NCBI GenBank assembly: GCA_036250195.1
Contig: JAVHZZ010000006.1
Span: 155,050,224-155,114,223 of the forward strand
DNA from: Mixophyes australis
Taxonomy: Eukaryota > Chordata > Amphibia > Anura > Limnodynastidae
Direction: 5' to 3'
DNA length: 64,000 nucleotides
The notes beneath the pieces are model-generated. The model searched no databases. It saw only the letters and a list, made by a program, of their open reading frames with translations, and had not been told where the DNA came from. A program made the position numbers and the translations under genes. Shown here in pieces: positions 10,300 through 21,409 of this stretch (its first letter is position 1; every line of letters starts with the position of its first letter).

Positions 10300-13195
10300 A
10301 CCAAAAATTCAGCCTGGGTTCCTACTAAAAATCTCCTAAGAGGAACAGAGCACTGGCGCAAGTTGCTCCAAGTGGCATTGAGCTGTTTGCCCCAGCAAAC
10401 CTACTCTACACCACCTCACCTTTGGCATCCATGAGGAGATCAGATAGTAAGTAAGTACCGGGCTCCTCCATTGGCAAGCAGAGTATTTCTGATGTAGAGC
10501 ATGTTTATATGATTCTGCGACACAGGATATGGCATGTTAATTGAGCCCAGGTAGGGGGGAGATCTCACCTTGCCAACCACATTCTTTTGCTGAATAGACT
10601 TGGGAAAAAAACAACATGGAGTCTTCCTGCTTGTGATAGAGCTAGTGAAAACTGTCCCAAAGATGAATCAAAGCTCTGTATACATATGCAGTTATTTTGA
10701 AATAACAGATTATTGTATTTGAATATGAATTAACCATTTTTCCCTGTTTCCAGATATACACCCTGATGCCAGCCAATAATATGTAATATTGTGTTGAAAG
10801 CTTTTCTATTTGCAAGAGGAGCTCTGTCCTAATGACTAACCAGGGGAGAAATTAACTGCACATGAACTGAAAGTCCTTGTTTATTGGCCCATTCAAATCT
10901 AGTCATGATTGGTTGAATCAGTGCAGTCTACTTACTCTCACTGATTGGCCACCTTGATCCCATCACCCTCTAGGATTTGTCCAGTATTTCTAGTGCTTAC
11001 TTGAATTTACAGCAGGGGTGGAAACTGCTCTTGGCTCTATATAAAGAGCACATGTTATTGTATCTGTTTGTGTGTATATCACTACCTTTTAGTGTTGTGC
11101 AACAGCTCTTCTAAGAGCTATTATTGAGCAACAAGTACTACTTTTCCTAAAGATCCTGCTCTAGTCCTGCAAGTCGCCTATATCTGTTGAATTCCTGGGA
11201 TATATGGATAAGAGTTAACTCTCTAGTCCATTCCCAGGCTGTCCTATGTTGAACCCAGCGGCTTGCACCGAGTCAATGCTCTGTCTGTTACCCTTACTTG
11301 ATGCAAAGTAGTCAGGAAGAACCAGCCACAGCCACAAGCAAAGAGGTGCTGCAGCAGCTACACACACCACCCAGAAGTAAGTTCTTCCAGATGCTCGTGA
11401 AAGAGACATGTGTTGGCAGTGACTACTCTCCTAGCACTGCAGATTGCAGATTATAAACGGAACGCCATGACCTTTTCCTTGACAGAGAAGCAGAGTAAGC
11501 CCATTCTGTCACATTGTAGTATGGATATACTGCACTCCGCCCTTTGCCCAAAGACATTGAACCAGTTCACACATAAATGTGTCCTTTGATCAGTTAGGAC
11601 CTCACTAGAAATCCTATTCTACTAAACAATCCTAAAATACATTGATTACATTTTCTGCAGTGTTTATGGACAGAGACAAAGCCTCAGGATTCCAGTTGTA
11701 ATCCACAATTGGGATGCAACTCGTCCTTGACCTACAGTCAGGGGACCTAGTATTTATACAGCCCCCTGCTGAAAAGGTTCCCTAATTGCCAACAAGGACC
11801 TGAGGGGCACAAGCATTGGGACAGGGAAGCCTATGTCATACATCAAAGCTTGCAGAAGATGCCATGTGACATTCCAGGTCTGAAAATTCCTGTGTCAGGT
11901 ACTTCAGGTCTCTGCGCCCCTGGTGTCTGGCCGGAGGAATTTTGTGGCCAACTGAGAACAGTTGTACATGAACAGCTCCTTCCTTCCCAGTGTAGCCACC
12001 AGTACTTCCTGAAAGACCTATCTATTCTACCTTACCTTCCTGACTATCCTGTACATTAGCACCCTATGACAGGTTAGACCCGGAAACACCCTACAGTGGC
12101 CCTTACACTCTGCTAGGCTGGGATTTTGTTCAGGGGGATATGTCTTTTATGACTACTAAGGTCTGTCAGAAATGGGGTCCATCAATTGAAAGACATGGTT
12201 GTCATGTCGTTTGTGACTACTCACCAATGGAGATGGCTTCCTACTAGAGACATAAGCATAACTAGGCAATTCAACAGGATTAAGCTGGGATCCAACAACA
12301 TCCTCTGTGCTGCTAAGGGACATTATATTTCCAGAGATAAGGGCATTTGTTGGCAATCTGGATGGTCAACTTGGCTTAGTGAAGCTGGTGCAGTTCCACC
12401 TGGAGACTGTAGTCCTGCAGCTTGAATCCTGATGATGGTGGCAACAAAAACCATCCACATCCCTTGGGCAAGATTGTTTCCCAGGATAACATCTGTTTCC
12501 CATTTGGCCTGGCTGCAAGAGCCTCCACATGTTTCCTAATCAACGCATTCCCACACAAGGGACACTGTCCACTGAGTCAATCATTTTCTTAACACACTTT
12601 GTTGGGCTGTCTGTAGTGGGAACAGTCCCTGTGGGCTCACCTATATTGATTAGGTTAGCAATTTGTGCTCTCAGATAAGAATTGGTAGCATAGTCTGGAA
12701 TGCTTGGGTTATGGGACATTGCATCTCGATGGGTACAGTTTTTCTGCAGCCATAGATAGCTATCTTTCCAGTTGGGGCTCTCGTGGTTTCAGCCAGTTTC
12801 CATGGATAAGGTACAACGGAGAGTAAATGGGTACTTGCTTCAGGAGTGGTGAGCAGTAGAAAGGTATTCTCCTGCTTGTAGAGTCTTTTGTGGCTGTTTG
12901 GCTGCTGCCAGACGTGTGCTTCTACCAATGTGATCAGACAGCCTCATACTGGTCTGCTAACAGAGCCGCTTCTCCCATTGTCGAAGACTCCTGTACTAGC
13001 ACTCATAATGTCATCTCCAATTAAACTGTTCACCACAAAAAAAAAACATTACCTCTCCTCGAGAATGTGCAGCAGCCCTATCCACCCATTTTACCATCAA
13101 CAGCAGATCGCAATAAGAAATGAAGAAACAAATTCTGCACTATAAGAAGAACACATTGCCAATATATATTCCTACCAGTATATAGATAACATTAT
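10300..13195. other. unassigned intergenic/repeat-derived sequence
   Basis: No gene or named element could be supported. All open frames are under 90 codons and lack recognisable domains. Continuity with the Gypsy fragments on its left makes decayed retroelement origin likely but unproven. Confidence 0.4.
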
Positions 13196-13892
13196 TAAAA
13201 ACAAACTGTAAAATGGGTAGGGAGGGTGGGAGGTGGAAAGAGAAGGGATGGGGAAGGCAAAGGAGGGAAGTCAGTGTTGCCAAAACCCAACTGCAAGATT
13301 GAGGGTAGTGTGACCTTGATGTGTTGATTAATTGACATAGGTATTATTTTTTTAGGGCTTATTGTTTAGAAGGGCAAATTTAGGAGTTTGAACTCGATCC
13401 AATCATACCATATAGCACAGTACTCTTGATATTCATCCATAGTTATATAATAATCTAATCTCACAAACCACTTCTTTATGGATGGTGGTAAAAGGGATTT
13501 CCAGTGGTCCAAAATCACAGCCTTCATAGCGCTGTTATGGTGCTTCAGCAAGGATTTTCTTATATCAGGCTATGGGCTTGTTGATTGCGTTAAGTGACCA
13601 GAAACTTGGACAATCTGAAACCTCAGTTCCTGTAATCTCTTTGAAGATATTCATCACTTCATCCTAGAAAAAGGATATTTTGGAGCATGCCCACCAAATG
13701 TGCAGGGGTGTCCCAGGTGCCAAAGTACATCTTCAACAGGTGTTGGATGCTCCAGAATACATTTTAGCCAGAAAGCTGGGACACCGGTATCACCTAGAAT
13801 GTACTTTATATTGAGTCTCAATTACAGTAATACTGTTGGAAAGAGCATGTGTAGTTCAGAAGATGTTGTTAAGAAAGTTATCAGCAAAGATC
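13196..13892 (-). pseudogene. L1-type LINE ORF2 C-terminal end and 3' UTR
   Basis: Minus-strand translation across 13366-13760 reads as the end of an L1-like ORF2, with a TPLHIWWACSKI motif followed by a helical segment ending near 13370. A purine-rich 3' UTR lies toward 13200. Frameshifts and stops are present. The sequence is interrupted at 13893 by a solo LTR. The rest of ORF2 and ORF1 of an L1 in the same orientation lies at 21.4-24.4 kb, beyond several other insertions. Confidence 0.65.
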
Positions 13893-13897
13893 CTTTT

Positions 13898-14595
13898 TGT
13901 TAGGCACCGTCCCTGTGCCGCGTCTTCCGCACAGGGACGGGTGCCTGTCTCTGTTCACAGACGTCTGGTTGCTAGGCAACCAGACGCACTTCTGGGGTCA
14001 CGGCAGCCAAGCGTCCCATTCACAGTCTCCGGCGGTGGTGTTCAGCGTCACCACCGCCAATAGGTAGCCCTGCCCCTCTTCCTATTTATACCTGGCTCTG
14101 GCACCTAATGAGTGCCAGAGTATTAGGTCTCCTGATTTCCAGCGTTATAGTACTATTCCCTTGTGTCTCCCAGTGTATTGACCCGGCTATGTTCCTCACT
14201 ACCTCTGTTCCAGTATTCCATGTGTATTGACCCGGCTACGTTCCTGACTACCTTTGTTCCAGTATTCCACGTGTATTGACCCAGCTACGTTTTGACTACT
14301 TTCCTGTCTCCCGTGCTCCTGATACCTGACCCGGCTAGTTTATTGACCACGCATACGGATTTCCCTATTTGCACCTCCTGATACGCACGGCTTGACCCAG
14401 ACCGCCTGACTCCTCTTCCATCCTGCACGCTTCACTGGTTGCTCCCTCTGAGGACCGCGACCTGCGTGTCTCCTGCAGCAAAGTCCATACTCCCTTGTGG
14501 GGGTCCCTGGCAAAGACCTGGGACACGTTAAACTCTGCGCCTCTTTGGTGAGTAGTGCTGAAACCAGTAAGCTACGCACTCCTAGTTTCGTGACA
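13898..14595 (+). mobile_element. solo LTR with internal about 52-bp tandem repeat, exact TSD
   Basis: A 698-bp LTR runs TGTTAGGCACCG ... TTTCGTGACA, flanked by CTTTT at 13893-13897 and 14596-14600. Inside, from about 14155 to 14300, a unit of about 52 bp (gtgtattgacccggctacgttcc plus actacc..tgttccagtattcca) is repeated two to three times. The right-hand end shares cgcgacctgc and caaagtcca..ctcccttg blocks with the LTRs at 20435-21409 and 24617-25423, so these three are related. Confidence 0.88.
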
Positions 14596-14654
14596 CTTTT
14601 CAGTGGTTCTATACCTGTTAGCTGCTACCACACTCTTGGTCACAGGTTTCTAGC

Positions 14655-15397
14655 TGTTAGGAACTCCTTCAGTCAGCACGACAGAACCCGGAATCTGCTC
14701 CGATGTCTGGTGTTCACTGGAGCCCCTAGTGGTGGGGACAGACTTGGCAGCAGACGAATGGAGGGTCGTGTAGTGTGCACTGACTGGGGAGAACCCTGAG
14801 GCAGCGTAGTAGAACACAGCGATGTGAGATCCAGGCAAAGGTCAAGGGCCGGCAGCAGACAGGGATAACAGAAAACGAGCCGAAGTCAGGGGTCACAGGC
14901 AATACAACGAAGTCCAAGAACAAGCCAGGGGTCATACACGGGAAATCCAATAATAGAATAAGCACAGGAGCAGGGAAACAGGAACAGGAGCCTAGCTAAA
15001 CAGGAAGCTATAACTGGCAATGAGGCTAAGTCCTCACTGCCTTAAATAGCAAGGAGAACCAATAGGAGTCGTAGTAATATAACCCCTCCCACAGCATAAT
15101 CTCTGCACCGAGACCATACTGGCAGAGACAAGACAGCACAAATTCTAAATCAAAAAGACTCTCACAGAGTCTACTCAAATGCATAAATAGCCCTACCTTT
15201 CCCTGCAGGAATATGCCCGGGTGTCAGCCCGCTGGCCGGGCGCTGCGGCCTCCGGATTACAGCGTCCCGGTTGTTGCCTAGGCAACCGGGACGTCAGAGG
15301 CGGAAGTGAGACCCCGGTCGTCATGGAGACGGCCGGGGCGCCTGGGAGAGCCGGAAGCGAGCCGCGGCGGCCCGTCGGGGAGCCGCGGCTCGTAACA
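14655..15397 (-). mobile_element. 3' LTR of the chromovirus
   Basis: On the plus strand it begins TGTTAGGAACTCC and ends GGCTCGTAACA, so on the minus strand it starts TGTTACGAGCC and ends GGAGTTCCTAACA. The end matches the solo LTR at 1674-2338. Immediately to its right, gtacccccccctt is the complement of a polypurine tract, which fixes it as the 3' LTR of the minus-strand element whose coding frame ends inside it. No matching 5' LTR is present. Confidence 0.88.
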
Positions 15398-18300
15398 GTA
15401 CCCCCCCCTTGAGGAGGGGTCAATGCACCCCGACTTCCAGGTTTCCCAGGATACTTTTTAAAAAAGTCCTTAATGAGTTGGTTAGCATGTAGATGCTTCT
15501 GCGGCACCCAAGACCGTTCCTCCGGGCCGTAGCCTTTCCAGTGGACCAAAAAGTGGATTTGACTTTGCACCTTTTTGGAGTCTAGGATCTTTTCAACAAT
15601 GAACTCTTGGTGTCCTCTGACCAAGACAGGACGAGGTCTGTGCAATTGACGTGGTCTGAATTTATGTGAACATGTGACTGCTTTCAACAAGGAACAATGG
15701 AATGTGTTAGGAATCTTGAGTGAAGGAGGAAGTTTCAACTTGAAAGCCACGGGATTAATCTGTTTAATAATGGAGAAGGGTCCAATAAACCTAGGACCTA
15801 ACTTCCTAGAAGGTTGCTTAAGTTTAATGTTGCGGGTAGATAGCCACACCTTGTCCCCGACCTTGAAAGGACATGGTCCATGATGTTGATCAGCATAATG
15901 CTTAGACTTAAACGAAGCTTGTTTGAGGGCAAGGTGAACCTTTCTCCATATCCGGCACAGATAAGAAATCGAAGAACTAGATTTGGCTTGATTCGAGACT
16001 TCCAGCGAGTTGGACCGAGGATGGAATCCGAGGTTACAGAAGAATGGCGATACCAGCGTAGATGAATGGCACGAGTTGTTGTAGGCGAACTCTGCCCATG
16101 GAAGCAGAGCGGCCCAATCACTATGGCATTTAGTTACATATAAACGGAGAAATTGCTCAAGGGATTGATTAACCCTCTCCGTTTGTCCGTTGGATTGTGG
16201 GTGATACCCTGAAGATAGACAGAGTTTAATTCCTAATTGGGCACAGAATGCTCTCCAGAATGTGGCTACAAATTGGGAGCCGCGGTCAGAGACAATATTA
16301 ACAGGAAGTCCATGGAGCTTGAAAACGTGCTGAATGAATAGAGATGCCAAGGTTTTAGCACATGGCAATCCTACCAGAGGGATGAAATGTGCCATCTTAC
16401 TAAATCTGTCTACTATCACCCAGATGGTGTTAAAGCTGGATGAGCGTGGTAATTCTACGATGAAGTCCATCGATATGTGGGTCCAGGGTCTCGTTGGAAC
16501 GGATAGTGGCATAAGAGGCCCGGCAGGACGTTTGCGAGAAGATTTATTCCTGGCACAGGTTTCACAGGATAACACAAACTCTTTGGTATCTGCTGCCAAG
16601 GAAGGCCACCAGACGGAACGAGACAGAAGTTCCAATGTCTTGGATACTCCAGGGTGACCTGAGGTTTTATTATCATGACATTCAGTGAAGACCGTCCTCC
16701 TCAGATAAGCTGGTATGGATAATTTACCCCTGGGAGTAGCTGATGGTGCCAACTGTTGGAGACCCCGGAGGGTTGTGCCAAGATCCTGAGTTAGGCCAAG
16801 GACTACTTTGGATGCCGGAATAATGAAAGCGGTTTCTGCGAGGGAAGGATGAGAGGCGATAAAACTGCGAGACAAGGCGTCTGCCTTAATGTTCTTGGAT
16901 CCGGGCCGGAACGTAATTGTAAAGTTGAAACGGGAGAAGAAAAGGACCCACCGGGCTTGCCTGGAGTTCACAATTTTAGCAGATTGAATGTACTGTAGAT
17001 TTTTGTGGTCAGTATATACTGTAACCACATGATTAGCTCCCTCTAGCCAGTGGCGCCACTCTTCAAATGCCCACTTGATAGCCAGCAATTCTCTATTCCC
17101 AACGTCATAGTGGGTCTCAGCGGAGGAAAATTTTCTGGAAAAAAAGGCACAGGGATGCAAACAGTGATCAGTGATATCTTTCTGGGAAAGGATGGCACCC
17201 GCCCCGACGTCAGAGGCATCCACTTCGAGAATAAACGGTAATTCCGGATTGGGGTGTCGGAGGACAGGTGCAGAGATGAAGGCCTCTTTTAACTTTTGAA
17301 AAGACGTCAAGGCCGTAGAGGACCAATTAACGGTATCGGCCCCTTTACGTGTAAGGGCTGTAATCGGAGCCACCAATACAGAGAATGACTGGATGAATCG
17401 CCTATAGTAATTAGCGAATCCTAAAAACCTCTGAATGGCTTTAAGATTGCTTGGCCGGATCCAATCGAGAACTGCCTGTACTTTACTGGGATCCATGGAG
17501 AAGCCACGAGGTGAGATGACGTATCCGAGGAACGTGACCTGAGTGACTTCAAACTCGCATTTCTCGAGTTTAGCAAAGAGGCAGTGCTGGCGGAGTTTCT
17601 GAAGTACCTGTTTGACATGAGTACGGTGTTGCTCCAGTGACTGGGAATAAATCAAAATGTCGTCAAGATAAACTACAACGAATCTCCCCAGGAATTCTCG
17701 CAGGACATCGTTAATAAAATCTTGAAACACTGCGGGGGCGTTACATAGGCCGAAGGGCATGACCCGATATTCATAATGGCCTGAGTGAGTATTGAAGGCC
17801 ATCTTCCACTCATCCCCCTTTTTTATTCGAACCAGATTATATGCCCCCCGCAGATCGATCTTGGAGAATATCGTGGCTAATTTGAGCTGATCAAAAAGTA
17901 CAGAGATGAGTGGCAACGGATAAGTATTCTTCACGGTAATCCCATTTAGACCCCTATAGTCTATGCACGGCCGGAGGCTTCCATCTTTTTTTGCCACAAA
18001 GAAGAAACCCGCTCCTACGGGTGATTTGGAGGTTTGAATGAATCCCTTACGTAGGTTTTCCTCCACATAGTCATCCATAGCCTTAGTTTCAGGAATGGAC
18101 AAGGCATATAATCTTCCCTTAGGAAGCTTGGCATCTGGAACCAAATCAATGGAGCAATCGTAGCTACGGTGTGGGGGTAGAGCGTCTGCTTCTTTTTTCG
18201 AGAATACATTGTGGAATTCACGATAAGGCAATGGAAGAGATTCAGGACTAGGCTGAACAATCCGGAGAGGAAGAGCAAGACAGGTTGAGGAACAAGCCTT

Positions 18301-18897
18301 ACTCCATCGTATGATCTCCCCCGTGCTCCAATCTATGTGAGGGTTGTGAAGTTGAAGCCAGGGATGCCCGAGGATCAATGGTACGGAGGAACAGGGAATC
18401 AGAAAGAACGAGAGGACTTCGGAATGGAGAGCTCCCACCGTAAGCTGCAGAGGTGGCGTATGATATGAGACCCTTCCGTCAGTTAACGGTTTACCGTCCA
18501 GTCCGCAGACCGTGATTTCTGAGTCTAAGTTTACGGATGGAATACCAAGGAGATGGCCTTTATTGCCACAATAGAGACATAGCCCCAGTGACCGGCGCCT
18601 GGATTTCTCCTCAGGGGACAGGGGATAAGCCCCTAACTGCATGGGCTCTGGTAAATCCTGAGGAACTGGGTAGACGGCTGGAGAGGACCAGGATGGTGAG
18701 GCGGCCTCCTTCTCGGACCTTCTTTCCTTGATCCTACGGTCAATTTTGATAACTAGTTGCATTAAGGCCTCCAAGGAAGATGAAGAAGGATATTGGACTA
18801 AGGAGTCCTTTATCTGCTCCGAGAGCCCAAGCCGGAACTGACTCCGTAGTGCGGGGTCATTCCACTGACTGTCGACCGACCAAATAGGTTGTATCAA
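15193..18897 (-). CDS. Ty3/Gypsy chromovirus gag-pol polyprotein, 5' truncated, internally deleted
   Basis: An open frame of 1234 codons encodes retrotransposon replication enzymes. Visible order: partial gag (about 1-100); the start of a CCHC zinc knuckle at about 107, with C..C..H present and the last Cys absent; the C-terminal part of an aspartic protease (LILGHPWL near 175) without the catalytic DSGA region; reverse transcriptase with the YLDD box at 410-413; RNase H (VDASD near 550 and TDHKNLQ); integrase with an HHCC zinc-binding domain and a D,D,E core (MDFIVELP, VSDRGSQF, GQTERVNQ); and a C-terminal chromodomain (FLVHWKGYG) that defines chromoviruses. An in-frame deletion appears to have joined the zinc knuckle to the protease remnant. 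The first Met is only the first ATG in a truncated gag, not a true start. The frame runs through the polypurine tract into the 3' LTR. Not a host gene. Confidence 0.92.
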   Translation of the reverse strand: MIQPIWSVDSQWNDPALRSQFRLGLSEQIKDSLVQYPSSSSLEALMQLVIKIDRRIKERRSEKEAASPSWSSPAVYPVPQDLPEPMQLGAYPLSPEEKSRRRSLGLCLYCGNKGHLLGIPSVNLDSEITVCGLDGKPLTDGRVSYHTPPLQLTVGALHSEVLSFFLIPCSSVPLILGHPWLQLHNPHIDWSTGEIIRWSKACSSTCLALPLRIVQPSPESLPLPYREFHNVFSKKEADALPPHRSYDCSIDLVPDAKLPKGRLYALSIPETKAMDDYVEENLRKGFIQTSKSPVGAGFFFVAKKDGSLRPCIDYRGLNGITVKNTYPLPLISVLFDQLKLATIFSKIDLRGAYNLVRIKKGDEWKMAFNTHSGHYEYRVMPFGLCNAPAVFQDFINDVLREFLGRFVVVYLDDILIYSQSLEQHRTHVKQVLQKLRQHCLFAKLEKCEFEVTQVTFLGYVISPRGFSMDPSKVQAVLDWIRPSNLKAIQRFLGFANYYRRFIQSFSVLVAPITALTRKGADTVNWSSTALTSFQKLKEAFISAPVLRHPNPELPFILEVDASDVGAGAILSQKDITDHCLHPCAFFSRKFSSAETHYDVGNRELLAIKWAFEEWRHWLEGANHVVTVYTDHKNLQYIQSAKIVNSRQARWVLFFSRFNFTITFRPGSKNIKADALSRSFIASHPSLAETAFIIPASKVVLGLTQDLGTTLRGLQQLAPSATPRGKLSIPAYLRRTVFTECHDNKTSGHPGVSKTLELLSRSVWWPSLAADTKEFVLSCETCARNKSSRKRPAGPLMPLSVPTRPWTHISMDFIVELPRSSSFNTIWVIVDRFSKMAHFIPLVGLPCAKTLASLFIQHVFKLHGLPVNIVSDRGSQFVATFWRAFCAQLGIKLCLSSGYHPQSNGQTERVNQSLEQFLRLYVTKCHSDWAALLPWAEFAYNNSCHSSTLVSPFFCNLGFHPRSNSLEVSNQAKSSSSISYLCRIWRKVHLALKQASFKSKHYADQHHGPCPFKVGDKVWLSTRNIKLKQPSRKLGPRFIGPFSIIKQINPVAFKLKLPPSLKIPNTFHCSLLKAVTCSHKFRPRQLHRPRPVLVRGHQEFIVEKILDSKKVQSQIHFLVHWKGYGPEERSWVPQKHLHANQLIKDFFKKYPGKPGSRGALTPPQGGGTVTSRGSPTGRRGSLPALPGAPAVSMTTGVSLPPLTSRLPRQQPGRCNPEAAAPGQRADTRAYSCRER

Positions 18898-18899
18898 AT

Positions 18900-20430
18900 G
18901 AATCCATTGATAAATTTAAAGTGTAAAATTTAAAGTCAGAGAGTCTGATGTAAGTGTGTTTGATGGCTTTGCACATTCCAGTGTGAAAAGATAAGTGGGT
19001 CACCTGTGACATCTTCAAATGGCTCCTACGGTGATACAGCCTGGCCTGGGATGGAGTTTTGGACACTTGAGTAGACTGTGTGGGGCTGATCACAGCTGGA
19101 GAGCCTTGTAGGCAGCATCTGAAAGCCTATACAGGTATATAGAAATATGACCTTCAAAGGAAAATGTTGTCATAGTTTGTATTTTGGAAAATCTGGATGG
19201 CACTCCATACTGAGGAGCAGAAATCACCCCAGGGTTGTGAATGACAGGTATGGGTGGTATCCGTGAACAGCTAAAATCACATATCTAAGGTATGTCACAT
19301 TGTCATAATTCCATCATGTTTAGTATTTAAATGTGCGGGAGATTATGACCGCTTTATTGAAGGGGGAGTTATTTCGCTGGGATATATCTGTGGAGAATTA
19401 CCCACAGGTCAAGACTTTGGGAATATTTGTGAGCAAAGTACAGTGACACCCAGGAGACATCCCTGCCTCCCTATTAGCATTAAACATGGCCCCTGTGAAG
19501 ACCATCCCATTTGAGTTTGCTTAAAAACCTGTGTTTTGAAGGGGCAAGGGGTCAGACTTTTTTGGGAAATCAAGTTACATTAATAAGGTGTCCATCTTCC
19601 TAGCCAATTCCCCATGGTACAGATTATGCAATTGTGCTATTCTGAATGTAACCCTTTTTATTTTAAACTGTTTTGCTTGTTATGTCAAACTATTAATTGT
19701 TATTCATTATTTTTTTATCTGTATGCCCTGTATTTTTGTATATTAAATCTATAATTTAATAAGTTGCGTGCTTGATACTCTAACAAATCCATTAGCCTAT
19801 TAGAAGATATTGCTAGACTAAGTTAACCCTTGGAATGCCAGTGTGTGATTTGTCGATACATTTGATTAACAAGCTGTGTGTGCTTGCATTTACATTTGTG
19901 TAACAGTTTAGAGGTGTGAAGAGGTAACCCTTTGTGTGCTGATGTGGGGCTTGCTAGTTTGCGGATAGCTAGAAGCCTGTGTGCCAGTGTGGGACAGTAT
20001 ATTGGGGTCCTATTGCCCGTGGTGGCAAAACCTGAAGTGTCTGGGGGTGTGAGAGCGCTGTGTTTGGGGGCGAATCCGTAGGTCTATAACCTGTGTGATA
20101 GGTAGAGAGAGACTGCGGGGTGCAATTGTGTGTGACCTCATACAGCAAACACCCCAAAGTCACGGCAGTTGGGAGTGTGTTCGTGACAGTGTCACTTGTT
20201 TATACTATCATACTGTTCTACGTTGTACTGGTCAATTGTCTGTACCCTGTACACCGCTGCGGACATTTTGTGGTGCCCTATATTAAAAATGAATAATAAT
20301 AATAATTATTATTATTATTTTGGTTGTGTTGTCTTGGCCCGGAACAAATTCTAATTGGTCAGGGTGTATTAATTTATTTAATATTAGGTTCAATTTGTTA
20401 GCAATCAGCTTGGTGTATAATTTGATGTCC
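18900..20430. other. unassigned sequence ending in an AAT/ATT microsatellite
   Basis: The chromovirus breaks off near 18890 and the following 1.5 kb matches nothing I can name. It contains GT-rich repetitive phrases (ccctttgtgtgctg, gtgtgccagtgtggg). Confidence 0.4.
20289..20319. repeat. AAT/ATT microsatellite, inverted
   Basis: Direct reading gives an (AAT)n tract immediately followed by an (ATT)n tract, a perfect short palindrome. Confidence 0.85.
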
Positions 20431-20434
20431 ATAT

Positions 20435-21409
20435 TGTCATGCACCGGCCTCTTTTTCCCCGCAGTTGGGGTCCGGGGCTCCTACCTCCTGCAGCTGCTCT
20501 CCTCTCTGTGGGCAGCGTTGTGCTGCCGCTGACAGGCATCATCTTGCCGGCGGTTCTGCACAATCACGGACCTGGCTTTTATTACTTTCCTTCATTCAAA
20601 CCATTGGTTGATTGCTGGCTAACTTCCTCTATAAAAAAAAACACCTCCTACCTTCTCTAAGTGCCAGATCTTCAGGTCTCCTTACCTTTTAAGATGTTTC
20701 TACCACTGGCTCCTGCTTGTTTTCCTTTGTTGCTGTGGTGTCTCCCTGCAGACTGTTGCGCCTCCTACAAAGATCTAGTGCCTGGGCTTCCAGCACTTTA
20801 AGACCTCAGCGTTACAAAGCTCTGCAAACCATGGTACTCCCGTGTACTCCAGACCACTCGCACCTATTACCTGGATTCCAGTATCGCCATGCAGACTGTT
20901 GCGCCTACTTCAAGATTCTGCTCCATGGCTTCCAGCTTGTCAGAACCTCAGCGCTACTCCACTCTGCAGATCTCGGTACTCCCGCGTACCCCTGAATCCT
21001 CTCCCATTACCTGGACTCCTGTATTGTCCTGCAGACTGTTGCACTTACTACTAGATCCTGCTCCAAGGCTTACAAGCTCTTCAGGACCTCAGCGCTACAT
21101 CATTTTGCAGAAACCAGCACTCCTGTGCACACCTCTACTACTTACCTACCTCCTCACTCCTCTTTCCTGCTCCATATCACTGCTGCCGACTCTACCTTAT
21201 CGCTGGCCTTAGCTCCTGGGTTCTCCATCTAGCCTTGCTTGTTACCCAATAGAGGGCCACGACCTAGGGTCTGGGAGCTGCAAAGTCCATATTCCCTTGC
21301 AGGGATTCCTGGCGAAAACCTCCCTCTCCATTAGACTCCGTGCCTGTTTGTGGGTAGTGCCTAGCCAAACAGACCTCGAGATACCACCTTACTCCGAACT
21401 TGTGTCACA
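20435..21409 (+). mobile_element. LTR-like element with internal about 140-bp tandem repeats
   Basis: It begins TGTCATGCACCGGCCTC and ends CTTGTGTCACA, resembling the two solo LTRs at 13898 and 24617 in its end sequences and in the block gcaaagtccatattcccttgcaggg. Between about 20745 and 21090 a unit of about 140 bp recurs about three times, each with gcagactgttgc followed by aagatt/agatc, cttccagc, cagaacctcagcg and attacctgga. I could not see an exact target duplication (flanks catat and tccag), so boundaries are less certain. Confidence 0.7.

Noticed and set aside
11215..11409. 64-codon minus-strand frame with a hydrophobic, signal-like start
   Set aside because: Short, isolated, with no flanking exons or recognisable family; the hydrophobic run alone is weak evidence.
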